Numbered from the stretch's first letter, positions 26,404-39,244 are shown. The stretch is 64,000 nucleotides of DNA from Limnoperna fortunei (GCA_944474755.1 OX104123.1:64473898-64537897), one strand, 5' to 3'. Numbers and translations are program-made. The notes: generated from the sequence alone by a model not told the origin.

Positions 26404-26640
26404 GCATACATATCTGTGTATTTTTATTAATGGCTTTGCAATCGTCCCTCGACTTTTGGCTCTTGTTGTTCGATCGGTTTTCTTTGCTATTTTTATAATA
26501 TACAAATGACACAGATGTTGACAATTATTGCATACATATCTGTGTATGTTTATTTCTTGCTTTATAATTGTCACTCGACTTTCTGCTCTTGTTGTTCAGT
26601 CGATTGTCTTTGCTATTTTTACAAATGACACAGAATTTGT
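26404..26640. repeat. two-copy tandem duplication, about 126-bp unit
   Basis: GCATACATATCTGTGTAT, a CTCGACTTT block, GCTCTTGTTGTTC and CAAATGACACAGA occur in the same order in two adjacent diverged copies. Confidence 0.7.
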
Positions 26641-27724
26641 TTTATCTTCCGATTATTAAGTTATACGTATCCGTCAATAAACTGACCGATGTATGCATAT
26701 AATTATATGACAGATTCTTTGTCTTACTGATTGGACTGATCGCTGACGGTTACCAGGGTAATGACGTATTCATACTTTTGGACGGATAAATTCGTCAGCA
26801 ATCAGTCAGCTTTACAGAATCCGTCCGCAATCAGAAACCAATCAATCAAAGTGTACCGCGTTTACGGGTGCAATACTGTAGTTGCACAAATACATGTACA
26901 AAGCTAAAATACCACATCACCTACTTTTAAATAATAATTTTGTATCGGAATTGTCTTATATTGCTAAATAATCAAGGTGTTAAAAATGATGACCTTATTT
27001 CCATTTGTATATCGGTGTATTTTAACGCTGTACTGTGCAGGGAGGCATTGTTCTTTGTTCAATCAACGTAGATCTTCATCTGTGGAAATATTCTACAATT
27101 AATTTTTCAGACTTGTTTGTTTTTGTGAACGTTTACGAAAAGTTTTGAATAAGATAAAATGCGTTTACGTTTAAGTGCCAATTTTAAGTAGCTCATAATC
27201 ACTTCATCCAAAATGTGGACATCATATCAGCTTCAGAAGGATGTGAAGGATAATGACTATTTTATGAATAAACTTTATTGCATAATAAACCCCAAGAGGT
27301 TAAGCATACATAAACATACAAAACAATGAACATGTTACTGTACATATACAACCTAAGATAATATAGTATTTACAAATATGTATGAATTTGACCAATGTGG
27401 ATCTCATTGTCGCAACTCAAATGATTGCTTTAAAAAATCAACAACCATTAGTAAGCAGAAGGCGGTGTGGGTTTCACGTGAATAATTGTAACCCCTGTGC
27501 TGGAAAGTAAAATCAATATAACCAGGATACATGTGCGTATATACACCGCCACGCTATCCTACTCGTGTCTGTGCTAGATTTATTTCTGGCTTCGTCGTAA
27601 CAATAACAGCATTGCAAACCTTCAGATCTCGGAATTATGACTCGAGTCAGTATGGAAGTTGCACATAAATTTATATTAAACTTATTGAATGTAATAGGAC
27701 ACACCAGTCTTCAAATTTACTTAA

Positions 27725-28545
27725 ACTTTCAAAAATTGTAGATTTAGAAATATCTAGCTCACTACATAGAACTTTAAACTCGAGTCAAGGGATTATTCGG
27801 TACCGAGGCGAGGACCTATCGGAATTATCAGACGACGAAATCTGTTTGGAACTAGAGCTTCAGGGTGTTATAAAAGGGAACGGATTTATTGCTAAAAGAC
27901 AGGGTGTTCAGTTAAAACTGAACGCATTTGTTTTGAATTTCAACACACTTACTGCCTCGAATCCATCAAGATTGGTCTCTACAAAGCTAAAGCCAGCGCA
28001 TACGTTTCCAACCCTTGCGCTGCTTTAAGTGTCACAAGTTCGGCCACGGAAAGGAACAGTGCAGAGGTCACCTGACTTGTTTTAAGTGTGCAGAGGAAGG
28101 ACATGAGGGCTTCACCTGCACTAAAAATCCAAAGTGTGCTAATTGTAGGGAAGCCCACATGTCCTCTTCAAAGGACTGTCAGCACTTTAAAAAGGAAAAA
28201 TAAATTCAAAAAATAAAAACTGAAATAAACATCTCTTACCCTGAGGCTTGTCATCTGTATTATACAACAAATAGTCCCTCGTGTCCTGCATCAACGTCAT
28301 ACGCCAGTGTGGTCAAACGCGTTCGAACTTCAGTTGAAACGCAGACAATCATCACCTGGCCTATTGACAAACAGGAATCTTCAAAATTAACAGTTACAAC
28401 AACAGACAAAATCATTAACTTTTAACAAAAACCTTCATCTTCTCAAACTCCTACGTCTTCAGCACCCTCTCAAACTGTCTCAGTCCTGAACCAATTCTTC
28501 AAGAAGCCCCCAAAATATTTTAAAAATACCAATTTAAGGTTAATG
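27725..28545 (+). pseudogene. non-LTR retrotransposon ORF1 (gag-like) remnant with CCHC zinc knuckles
   Basis: An upstream part (ELSDDEICLELELQGVIKGN, 27815-27880) leads to zinc knuckles at 28018-28190: CFKCHKFGHGKEQC, CFKCAEEGHEGFTC and a partial CANCREAHMSSSKDC. A frameshift lies just before the first knuckle near 28010. An in-frame TAA at 28201-28203 interrupts the reading, which continues as IQKIKTEINISYPEA. This is the typical layout of the nucleic-acid-binding ORF1 of RNase H-bearing LINEs, so it probably belongs to the same element as the ORF2 copies here, but no ORF2 follows. Confidence 0.8.
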
Positions 28546-29640
28546 ACGACACCATACCCCCGTAAAAATTTGTCATTAATTTTTTTTTGTTTTTTATATG
28601 TTATAGTATGACATTAGTTGACTATTATATAAAAATATCATACCCCCTTTCCAGGCTTATTTCTGAGATAGAGGTGGCAAGAGTTACCTGCCCCTTGCTG
28701 ATCAAGCCCAAAACTATATATATGTGGTTTAAATGTGTCCAAAAAAATATTTTAGCTCAATAATGAAAAGGAAAGACTATTGTGATTACTTATTGCCATA
28801 ACCGAACATATTATATTAGAAACTGTAAGATAGATAAAAGTAATGAATAAGTCTAAATCTGTCCAAGTACCCCTTTTTCTGTATTTTTTAACCGTCTTGA
28901 ACGCCCTAGTCTAACCATATTTTATTCAATAAAAAATTGTTACATTAGGATTGTCATTTTTTTATTTCAATTCATTTGTTGAAATAATACCTTTCATGTA
29001 TAAAAAAAATCAACATAGCTTTCCACGAAAAATATAAGCCCAAATATACCCCCATCCCATTGCTCTCTTTATTTGCCTATTAAGCTCAAAGGCTTAAATT
29101 CCCCTAAACATTCATAAGTTTTAGGTCTTTTGATATGTTCCAGTATACTTTGTACCTAGCTAGTTTGTAATCTGTAATCAGTTTGTTATTTCATGGTTTC
29201 CAAGGTCATATTTTTAAGGTCAAGGTCACCAGATGACATTGTAGTAGCACCCGAAGTCTTAATATGTAAGGAAACATACACAAAAGAGAAACCAAAAATC
29301 ATCAACAACATAATTTTGCACATCTCAAGTCTACATTGTACAAAGGTTGCATGCATCATGTTTATTCTGTAGCTGATTTATAGCAATAGCAATTATAGCA
29401 AGACAACAATCAGCGCCCTCCGGGTGACTTTGAAGCTGTTTTCTATTGTGGAGTGTGTAGTTTCATTGTTTATGCGGGTTATGTCGCATGTATTTTCATT
29501 GTTTATGTGGGTTATGTCACATACATTTATTCCACATCTGATTTTCTTCTATCATATCAAAAAGCATAAATTATTAGAATGGATGTCATTGATACACGTC
29601 AGAATAAAACAACGGTAATACTGGGATGATTAAATTAACT
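28546..29640. other. intergenic, no recognised feature
   Basis: A+T-rich. A short direct repeat around 29460-29520 (TTTCATTGTTTATG, GGGTTATGTC) is the only pattern seen. Confidence 0.45.
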
Positions 29641-30045
29641 AGACAAAGTCGATCTAGCGATCACTGATACCCCCGCTTTTGTAAAAAAAAAATTTTCGTG
29701 GATTCTGACCTTGAAATTTGACAAATTTCCCCCAAAACCAATAGGCTTCTTACCAACCTGATATATAACATAATCCCAAAGTTTCATTCAAATCAGATGC
29801 AAGCTTTTTGAGTTATCGTCCGGAAACAACTTTTTTGTTAACATTTCTAACGTTTTTCGTGGACTGTGACCTTGAAATTCGACGGATTTCCCTCAAAACC
29901 AATAGGCTTTTTACCAACCGGATATATAACAATATCCCAAAGTTTCATTCAAATCGGATGTAAAATTTGTGAATCATCATCCGGAAACCAAATGTGGACA
30001 GACTAAGGGACAGACGGACGGACATGAGGACCACTATATACCCAC
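29641..30045 (+). repeat. interspersed repeat X, shorter copy
   Basis: Same start (ACAAAGTCGATCTAGCGATC) and end (ACGGACGGACATGAGGACCA) as the copy at 2345-2955 but with two internal units instead of three. Confidence 0.75.
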
Positions 30046-30435
30046 GCTCGACAGAAGGAATATCCAAAAGGAACTAAGACAAAACAAGAAGACAAACTGG
30101 AGGTATTGGAGATCACAATGGTCCTGACTTGTTACAGAAGTTTTAAATGAAATGTTTAGGGCTATTCCAGAATTGCACATGGGGACTCTAGATGCATTTT
30201 TTGAAGATAATAATAAAAGGAAAACAAGATTTATATAAAACACATGACAATGATTTAATTGAGTATGATTAAATGAAAGAGAAGAATTAATTACTGATAA
30301 ACATGACAACTAAGATAGGTTTCTTTATTGAATATGAAAATTTTTTAAGCTGGTTAGACAACTAGAATCTTAGCTGTAAAATATGAAACCAAAATCTTAA
30401 TTTTCATTTTATGTTATTTCAGGTTAACAAAGATA
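30046..30435. other. intergenic, no recognised feature
   Basis: No feature recognised between repeats X and Z. Confidence 0.4.
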
Positions 30436-32045
30436 AACTATAGGCTCCCAGGAGCCTGTATATCGCTCAACTGAACCTGAAACCAAACAACCCTTTGTTA
30501 TCCAGCTTTTCTTTGCTATAAGGAATTGCCCAACACTTCAGCAAAAGTCATTAATTTTTACCTTTTAAGAGAAATAACTCCTATAAGGAGGAGCTTTTGA
30601 ATATTAGAGGGAGAAGGGAGGTTCACTTCAAATTTGCTGTACCTGTTATACTTCTTTAACTATCAGTCGAAAACTCTCTTGACTCCCCCCTCCCCCATTT
30701 TCTACATTAAGCCAACGTAGCTATGTATGTAGTCAGGTGTCATGATTTGCAAAATTTTGGTAGAGGCCGTCCTAAAGATGATGTGTGCAATGTTTCAAAG
30801 CAGTCCTTTAATGGGTTAAAGAGGAGAATGTTTTTTTTTAAATCAAGTAAAATTGATTAAAAAATGTTCAAGGAGATTAATTCCTAAACGGTTCATCGGA
30901 CAATCTTGGCCCTAAGTCATTTTTGTAGCCCTCATAGAGCAGAACAATAAGCAATGCTAACTTTTTCTCTAGCTCTAATAATTTTCAAGATTTTGAGGCA
31001 AAAATGTCAAAAATAATCAATTTTTAAAAATTAAAGGGCAATAACTCCTATAAGGAGTCCTCATACAACTTCAACCCAATGGAGTGTTTCGTAGAGCTTT
31101 TGATGCAGATGAAGAGATGAAGGCATATCTCTTCGGTTTTCCTGTATCTGTTACACTTTTTTAAATATAAGCCAAAAACTGTATTCCCCCCCTCCATTCT
31201 AATTTAAGCCATGGTGGCCATGTTGGTTAATCTGCAGCCATGCTTGGTGCAAACTTGGTTGAGAACATTTGACGGATGATGTGTACAAAGTTTCAAAGAT
31301 GTACTTTCAGTGGTTTCAGAGGAGAAGATTTTTTTTTAAAATCAATTAAAACCGATTAAAAAAACAGTTCAAGGGGAATAACTCTTAAACGGTTCATCAG
31401 ATAATATTAACCCTAAAGTCATTTTTGTAGCCCTCATAGAGCAGAACAATTAAGCAATGCTAACTTTTTCATGTTTTACAGTTTATGTAATAGATTGACT
31501 CCCACGTAGAATGAAAACTATGTCATTAGTGGCCATGGAAGCCCCGTTAAATTTGCAATTGGCTCGATAATCTAAAAATACAAAGATAACTATTCAACTA
31601 TCATAATTTGTCTTCATTGTGTGGAACAGTTCCGGAGAAAAGTTGTTTGTATTTTTTCCCAGACGGTCCTATGTTCTTAGATGGAGGCCATCTTGGATTT
31701 TAGGATGACAAAAAAAAAACGTTGAGTCAGAAGAGGACCATCTGAGGAATATTTCAGCAATATTTCAAATCAATATGCCAAGCGGTTTATGAAAATATGT
31801 TTTAAATTCAGCCAATCAGAACGCATTAACGGACCTGACAGCCATGCTAAATATTTTATCAGCACCAAAAACCTAAACTTAGGTAGAAACCCCCCAATAA
31901 ACATTCCTGCCAAGTTTTGTTCCAATTTGCCTTGTAGTTTTGGAGAAGATTGAAATATGAAAAATTTACCGGTCGACGACAACGACGACGGACGCCAAGT
32001 GATAAAAATAGCTCACACTGACCCTTTGGGTAAGGTAATAACACT
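30436..32045 (-). repeat. long interspersed repeat Z, reversed longer copy
   Basis: On the plus strand it opens with AGGCTCCCAGGAGCCTGTAT and closes with GACGGACGCCAAGTGATAAA then AGCTCACACTGACCCTTTGG, the inverse of the ends at 23802-24795. GGGCAATAACTCCTATAAGG recurs inside. At about 1.6 kb it holds more units than the plus-strand copy. Confidence 0.75.
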
Positions 32046-33366
32046 ACCATATACAAATCATATACGAGGAAAAAAAGAGCTTCATAAGGCGGGTTATTGA
32101 ATGAAAAAACTCGAAATTCAAATGATACGAAATATTTTGTTGTTGACTATACAACAAAATTTGGAAACTGAATGACCCTGAATATTTTTGTTGTTTACAG
32201 TACAATAATTATTGTAGTACTGTACGTACGTTTAATCCGTCAGGTTCTAGAGTTTTTAAATGATGTATCCAAATTGTTCTCGAAGTGTTCTGGTTGATGA
32301 ATCCAACATTGGACAATTTCTGTTGGTTTTTTTAATGGAGCGATGGTTGTTAATTGGCATATTGAAAGCTGTCTCTGTTTCTGCTACATAATAGATCTTA
32401 CAAGTTCCACAAGTCGATATGCAAATACAATTGCTTGATTTTCAGGAACAGTTGGAGTATATTGTCAAGTTTTATTTAGTTGTTGTGCTACATAAGGGGC
32501 TGGTAACGTTTACAACATTTATAATTGCTGCGATTGCATTTATTGTAGCCACCAGGTTTTGAGGTAGGATTCGTTTTTACTCCAGCATTTACCGTCTTTT
32601 AGATTTTTTGCTCCGCTGTATGCTAATTGTTCAGGGAAAAGCTTTTTAAAAGTTTAATAGTTTTCAAATAGGTTCCAATGTTTCCTTGCAACATTTGAAA
32701 TGTCTGTGATATGTGAAATCAAAAATACAAAAAAGTTGACGACTAATAGTGGGATTCTACTGTTTTTATCGTATCTTTGCAATTCAGCAATGAATCTATA
32801 TAAACATTGGTAGCTTTTCCAAATGCCTTGGGGATGTTTGTTTTTGTAGACTCTTGAGTGGACGTTTACGATGCTTACGTTAAACAATGGTTTCGGATAT
32901 TTTTGGTTGAGCTATTTCCATTGATACGTATGGCTTTACTGTAAGGGATATTGCGCGAACAATGCCTTTGGTGTCAACTTTTGGGGGATAAAAATTTGTT
33001 CATCTGTTGCTTTCGTGTTGGTTCTGTTTTCATCATTCCGTTTTGGATGGAGGTCGAAGTATCAAGAAAATATTGTTTTAAATATCCGTCTAGACACTTT
33101 AAACCTGAAAATTATTGTCATTCTATTAGAATAGAGCAAATTTAATACAAATGAAATTTTTTATACCAAATCAAATAATATCTACACCTTGGTAAGAGAA
33201 AAAATATTTAAATTTAAAACAGTTTGTTATTTTTATAATTTAATTGTAGTTTATTTAACAAGTGGGTATTATTAAAAGGATGAATACTATTTATTTAATT
33301 ATCGACTTGTATTACTAGGCGACAAATTGTAAATTCAGTAACCATAGGTTTACGTGACAATAATAC
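32046..33366. other. intergenic or intronic, no recognised feature
   Basis: No exon could be supported. If the LDLa exon at 33367 belongs to a live gene, this would be the intron on its 3' side. Confidence 0.4.
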
Positions 33367-33468
33367 CTCCACACATATCGAATGCTTTATCTGATCCGTC
33401 GTCACAATTTTTATATCCATCACAGAGGTTACCACCATATATACATTGGTCATTGCTGCTACATTTTA
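33367..33468 (-). CDS. LDL-receptor class A domain exon (single)
   Basis: A 102-nt phase 1-1 exon on the minus strand encodes KCSSNDQC...NLCDGYKNCDDGSDKAFDMC, with six cysteines in LDLa spacing and the Ca-binding CDG...DC.DGSD signature. The donor is GAG|GTATTA; the acceptor (GAAAAG before 33468) has a weak pyrimidine tract. LDLa modules occur in secreted or membrane proteins that bind ligands through a calcium-dependent acidic face. The parent gene is not identified and may be dead. Confidence 0.65.
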
Positions 33469-34323
33469 CTTTTCAGTCAGGTCACCTAAAATCTGAAAAT
33501 TGTTGTCATTGTGTTATAATGTAGAAAATAAAGAAAGAATGCAAGATAAAAAGGTTAAAGAATATACTTTGCAAGATGCGCGTTTCGACTAATCGCAACT
33601 GATAAGATAACAAAACCTTGCAATTAAGAAGAATGGAAGAGGCAAAAAATCAAATAGTTATTTCAAATTCTGCCAATACCATCTGCTAATTTTTAACGGA
33701 AAATTACTTAAATTTCATTGTGGATAGTTTCGTCCCAACGAAATATGCAAGGCCAAAATAAGTTTATAGTGTGTTTCCTATTTCACTCTTGAAGAAAGTA
33801 GGATGGGTAGGTAGGGAAAAATATTTTTTTTAAAACGTATTTTGTTTTCAATACATCATGCATGTACTGCTTTTTATCAAATCGTCCGCGGAAGAGGTGT
33901 AATGATTAACTTTAAAAACGCCTATCATGTCTGAGTGATCGAGAAGCGATGTCATGAAACTCTTAGGTTGCTGTACGTGGTCGCATTTTGCAATTCGAAT
34001 TGCAATAACACTAAATGGCTGTCGGCACGCCATGCTTTAAAATCTGTGTTATAAAGACGCTTGTATCACTTTCATTTTCTGTTAGTTACAAACATTTTTA
34101 AGACGCAGTTAAAAAAATTTAAATCGTACACGGAAATGACCTGAAAAAAATCGGGTTTTTTTTTTAAGTTGATAAACTGTTTTAGGGTCGACGTCCAAAC
34201 TGGAGGTAGGGTCGGGAAACCGGAAACACACAATTTTTTTTGGCCTAATGATTGGGCCGATATTGGTCCACTTGTATACAAGTATTGCTGCCTGGAAAGT
34301 GGAATCCTGTATAAGATAATTAC

Positions 34324-34410
34324 CTTTGCATAATTCTACTTCCTCTTCTCCGTTATCACGGTCGTCGTTACCGTCGCAAACTCCCTTTCAGTACAGGTTT
34401 GTGCTTTATA
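34324..34410 (-). pseudogene. second LDLa-like exon, apparently decayed
   Basis: VCDGNDDRDNGEEEVELC is readable before a donor at 34323 (AAAG|GTAATT). In that frame the N-terminal half carries stops (TAA, TGA), and the expected cysteines are only partly recovered in another frame, so a small indel or substitutions have broken it. Both this and 33367-33468 are phase 1-1 on the minus strand. Confidence 0.5.
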
Positions 34411-34654
34411 CTTCAGTTAAAGACCTCATGTCTGCAATATATATTAAAGTATGTACTTTGTGCAGTAAGGATTTAGTTTAATAAAAGGATCTAGTTTAAT
34501 AAATACACGAGACGAAAGATTCAGTTAAACCTTCATGGAATGTAGCACTGCTAATTCAGACATCTACTTATACAAATGAAAAATTGTCACACTGATTGAT
34601 TGATTGATTGATAACACTGCTACCTCAGAAGTCTATTTATGGAAATAACTGACT

Positions 34655-34985
34655 ACTTGATTCATTGATTGGGTGTTTGTTTAAACGAGCAGTATTCCAG
34701 CTATATTCAGAGCGAGAACACGTTAAGAAACAATTACCATATAAATATGAAGATGATTTTAATTCTAACTGTAAAAAGCTACAGTATTGAAGCAGAAAAT
34801 TTAGCCTTTTGTAGCGGCTACACGGACCTACATATCACCTTCTACAAAAGACCTTTATCGTGCAAGGATCGTGGCACTCTACAAATACATTAACCAGTGT
34901 TGTCCGCCGACAGACGTTCCGTATTATTACTGACAGTCCACGACGAGAGATCCAGACCAATAAACCCACCTGCGGCAGCATTGAA
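34655..34985 (-). mobile_element. diverged SINE family B copy
   Basis: Reverse orientation: tail (GAGCAGTATTCCAGCTATAT) at the low end, then TTTAGCCTTTTGTAGCGGCT and TTTATCGTGCAAGGATCGTG blocks shared with 15232-15633, with many substitutions and gaps. An old copy. Confidence 0.75.
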
Positions 34986-35052
34986 CACTAAAAAACCCTG
35001 CTAACACGGTCCTTTACTAGAATATATAAATTATATCTATAGCTAATGAAAT

Positions 35053-36990
35053 AAAAATGAATGCTTAAAGGCATTAGATATTTTAAAAGTTGTATCCAGC
35101 ACCGACTGGGGTGCAATGTGCAATGTTTTACTTAAACTTTACAGATCACTGGTTCGATCTAAATTGGATTATTGTTGTTTTATTTATGGTTCTGCTCACA
35201 GGTCGTATGTAAAAATTCTTAATACTGTAAATCATCAAGGATTGTGACTATACCTTGGAGCTTTCAGAACTGTCGAAAGTTTATATGTTGAGGCAAATGA
35301 GCCTTCTTTATATCGTTAACCTCTTTACAAGCCTATTTTTGAGAAACATCCAAATAATATTAAACTTTTTGGCCTTATAATAAAACCTCGTTTAGAAAGT
35401 TCTTGTAAAAAAGTAGATGAAATTGCCTCTATTAAAATTCCTCAAAACGCATCTTGGTTAAATCCGAAACCTACCTTTATTTACGACCTTAGAAGAATCC
35501 GACACCAATCCTTTGTTATTACAACAAAACTTCGCAGAGATAAAAGTCATACTATACTAACCATAGTATCATACTGGGAGGGTTCCCAGTGCTCGACCCA
35601 CAGAGCAGCCCAGCGCGTCCCCGGGATGCGGACAGGGGAGAACCTCTCGTTTTGGGGGGGGGGGGTTGTCAGGTCAGTAGCGGACCGTAGTGGGTAACGT
35701 GTTTGGAGAGTGCCACGCTCCTTGCATGATTAAGATCCCTTTCGTAGATTTCGAAAAAGAGTAGGCTCATTGTAGCCACTACAAAAGGCTAAATTTTCTG
35801 CCTCTACCCAAAACTCCATACTTTTTTCAGTGGCAGTCAAAATTGTATGCCCTGTGACCCATCCAACCCCCATTATCCGTTGATTTATTGTTTGTTAACT
35901 TGTTCCCGTCCTGAATATAGCTGAAATACTACTCGCTGGACGTAAAGCAATGATCTAATCAATCAATTAAAATCAGTCAATTCAATTTATACCGACGGAT
36001 CGAAGGACGGTGACAATGTTGCCTCAGCCGCTTTCTTCGAAGATCGTGTTGAGACTCGTCGTCTTACATCTGTCTCCTCCGTATTCAGTGCAGAAGCACA
36101 GGTCATTATTCTCGCACTGAAAATTGTCGCTACGTCAGATGAACGTAAATTGATCATCTGTTCAGACTTTCTGTCGTGTCTTATTTCCATTCAAAATTCA
36201 ACCAAAAATCCATTTATTCTTTAAATACTTGACATTTATAGATTTTTTTAGTCTTTTTACTATTGGAAAGAAAGTTGTGTTTTTTCTGGATTCTCAGTCA
36301 TGTGGGGATCCATGGTTAAACAAATGATGACAGGAAGCCAAGAAGGCTTTAAATGATGTTATTGTGTTGTGTTCAGTTCCTTTTAATGATTTTAAACTAT
36401 ACATTTTTAAACATATCTCTACATTGTGACAGTGCGGATGGAATCTCCAAGTTCATAATAAACTTCACGTGATCCAGCCACAATTGCGCAAAGGTAAGTT
36501 TAATTGTTATAGAGGTCGTCGAAGAGATCAAGTTGTTTTAACCAGGTGCCGTATTGGTCATACCAGGACGACACATAACTATATTTTAAATAACGAGCCA
36601 AGACCCGAGTGTGTACGATGCCACTGTCCATACATATACCAACAAGCATGTCTAAATGGACTGTGTTCACGTTTTTATTGTTAATCCATATTGTAATATT
36701 TTTACAACTGTCGATGGCGACACAATTTTACAGTTTTTAAAAGACTTTAATTTATATAGTAAGTTATAATTTTAACTTCTTCCAATTGAGAAGTTATTTG
36801 TTTTATTGTTTTAGTTTCATTTTTTAACTTATTATATCTACTCGTATTATTGTATGAGGCTATAATTTTATCCAAGGACGGATCAATATTTATCAATATT
36901 TACATTATATAAATTATATATGATCACGTCCTGAAAATAGCTGAAATATTGCTTGCTAGATGGGAAAACACCAACCAATCAATCAATTTT
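35053..36990 (+). pseudogene. non-LTR retrotransposon copy C, split by a SINE
   Basis: Collinear with copy A from about 7010: ALDILK-like start, RSLVRSKLDYCCFIYGSA, and RNase H start YTDGSKDGDNVASAAFFEDRV near 35990-36055. The last conserved part, RRDQVVLTRCRIGHTRTTHN, is at 36515-36575. The 3' UTR and shared tail (CACGTCCTGAAAATAGCTGA) end near 36985. SINE B at 35568-35966 sits between the connection region and RNase H. Multiple stops and frameshifts. Confidence 0.85.
35568..35966 (+). mobile_element. SINE family B nested in LINE copy C
   Basis: From CATACTGGGAGGGTTCCCAG to the CAATCAATCAAT tail. A G-run (GGGGGGGGGG) near 35655 is a local expansion. LINE sequence continues on both sides, so the SINE came later. 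No clear TSD. Confidence 0.85.
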
Positions 36991-37009
36991 ATCCATTCAA
37001 AATATTTCC

Positions 37010-37215
37010 CAAGTTTACGTTATATCTCAGGCGCACATTTTACAAATGTCATAAAATGATATAGAGGCTTTTTTTAAATGTAACTACTTTAATGTCAGAA
37101 AAAATGGATAATTATCATTATGGTCAATTTGAACTGGTTGTAACTTGTTATCTACAATTATGTGTTATTTTTCTACAAGCACATGAAAGTAATATAGAAA
37201 TATGAATACATCGGT
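37010..37215 (+). repeat. dispersed repeat Y, copy 1
   Basis: ATGGTCAATTTGAACTGG with a preceding GATATAGAGGC and following GTAACTTGTTAT block is shared with about 48640-48780 and 51345-51560. Class unknown. It lies just outside the left end of the 10-kb element. Confidence 0.6.
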
Positions 37216-37332
37216 TCTTTAGATGTTTTAATGCATCTAATGTTAAACAAATTTCAAGTAGACAGTTTGAAAAAAAGGAATCTGAAATTGTTTAAGGAAC
37301 AAGATGGCGTTATAATTTTGTACACAATACAC

Positions 37333-37701
37333 GCGTGACTGTATCTAATACTGGGACTCCTTTTGTTACAATTTGACTAAAAAATGAAAGTATCTAAAAT
37401 AACATAATAATGTGCTTAACATACCCCTAAATGTATCAACTTTTAATATTTCATAGCACAGAGCTAGAAAATGAACTGTTTTTCAGCTATAGCTTTCTAA
37501 ACATTAGCGAGCCAAAAATCAGATGTTCATAACATGTGTCTTACTTTGCTTAATTTAACCAATTTCTAGACATTTGAATTCTATGAAATCCTGAAAAATT
37601 GATAAAAATAGCAAAATAAACACACAGACTACCAAACCAATGAAATATTAAGGGAACATTTCGTATTTAAACTAAAATATTTACAGGACACCGTTATGAA
37701 C
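37333..37701 (+). repeat. left terminal inverted repeat of the 10-kb element
   Basis: Degenerate partner of 47026-47625. Contains the GTTCATAAC motif in both orientations (37525-37533 and, inverted, 37693-37701). Confidence 0.65.
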
Positions 37702-37746
37702 ATACAATTCCCATATGAAACACTGTTTAGTTTCCCGTTAAATATT

Positions 37747-37863
37747 AATTATTAGTATTTTTTTCGCGAGACAAGGATTATCAGGTCTATATCAGATGAG
37801 CTCGTAGAGCGAATCTGATATGGACCTGATAATCCTTGTCAAGCGAAAAAAATACTAATAATT
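37747..37863. repeat. near-perfect 57-bp-arm palindrome
   Basis: Arms 37747-37803 and 37807-37863 are reverse complements with only a few mismatches, separated by GTA. Shared arm motifs include ATTATTAGTATTTTTTTCGC and ACAAGGATTATCAGGTC. It would form a long hairpin. It lies just inside the left TIR of the 10-kb element. Confidence 0.9.
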
Positions 37864-39238
37864 TTTTTATCGGTAATTTCTCAATTTAAATACATCTTTT
37901 TTTATTTGTTTTCTGTTTTCGTTTTTTTTTGACACATTTGATGTTATTTTGCTTTGTAATAAGGTCGTTTTTACGGTAAGAATCTGTGCACTACTTCTTT
38001 TGTACAATTGTTATGCGTAATGCGGTCTGACATGACGTCACTTCTACCTCATTCATTCAAAAACTGTTAAAGCGATTGTACGCACGGAGACGAAGGGAAT
38101 TGAATGGAGAGGAAATGTCAATCTGAAACCATTTTCAGCGTTAAGAAAAAGTTTAAAAAGGTAGGTTATCATGTTTGAAAACTATATTAATGTTTCTTCA
38201 CAGAAGAAAATGATTCTGAATACGATTTCTTTCAATGACCGGCTTGGCCGTGTGCATGTCAGTTATTCCGTTTATGGGGCTACCGATATTGATAAATCAA
38301 TCCATATTGATTTCTTACACCCTAAATATGTAATGAAAATTGCTGCCTGTGTAACACCAAATAATTCGTTGCCTATAGTATAAAGGACTATAGCCTATCT
38401 ACACTTTCAAGACACGTTTATCGCCGAAATTCGAGCGTACTGCCATACAAAAAGGGGGGTATTGTATGTACATTCAATTTGTTCGTTATTCTTATTTCAG
38501 GAGATGAATAAGATACTCTCTAGATACTGATTGTGTGTTGCGTTTTATATTTTGTAACACTTCTTAGTGTCTGGACAGGTCTGATTAATTGCAGCATAGA
38601 TGTATTGGTTTTTTTCGTGATGTTTGTTTTCCTTAATATTAATGAGCATTTGGTCAGTGATGCGCGATTGGTCAAAAAGTAAGGCAGATTCTTCCGCAAT
38701 GTGTTCGCGCATGACAAATGACCAACAGCTGATAATTTCTAGTATCACTAGTCGTTGTTCTTCTGAGCGTTGATACTAATTTTATTGGTAGTAAAGATCA
38801 AAGGAAATTGTAACAAATTACCGATAAGAAAGATTCTTGTTAGAATGCAACTGTGAATCTGATATAAATACAAGAGCAATGACTGGAATATGAAAGTTAC
38901 GCCTTTCAAATAAAGGTATTTGGCCAATATCCCTACAAAAGGACACAAAAGACGTTCATAACACGGACACCATAACACACACTTCTTAATGGAAATTGTC
39001 ATAATGAGCTTCTTGTGAATATAACAAATAGAGTTTGCAACTATTTATTGTATTGACTAATGTGTAAAGTTTCATTGAAAACTGACAACTATATGTAAAT
39101 ATGGCAGGTCTTGTGTATACAAGCTTCATGACGTAAAGATGTACATACAAAGGAACAGGACGAAATCCATATCATTTATATGCATCCTTGTAGGAGAAGA
39201 TAAAACAAATATCATTAAACGAGCTTCAATTCATTTCA
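37864..39238. other. non-coding part of the 10-kb element, 3' of its gene
   Basis: No exon supported. A further GTTCATAAC with GGACACC lies at about 38954-38977. The open stretch at 38171-38383 has no family resemblance. Confidence 0.4.
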
Positions 39239-39244
39239 TTTATT
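39239..39244 (-). promoter_or_regulatory. polyadenylation signal AATAAA
   Basis: AATAAA on the minus strand, nine bases past the stop codon that ends at 39253. Confidence 0.5.

Larger units (their letters stand above)
24796..27724. other. intergenic with repeat fragments
   Basis: No gene recognised. A SINE-like fragment lies at 26083-26215 and a two-copy tandem duplication at 26404-26640. Around 26665-26850 several ATCCGTC/GACGGAT motifs recur without a clear unit. Confidence 0.45.

Noticed and set aside
38030..38042. TGACGTCA as a CRE promoter element
   Set aside because: A single short match without a nearby gene start is expected by chance in 64 kb.
38171..38383. Possible second gene in the 10-kb element
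   Set aside because: A 70-residue open frame without recognisable motif, and no splice or partner exon could be supported.
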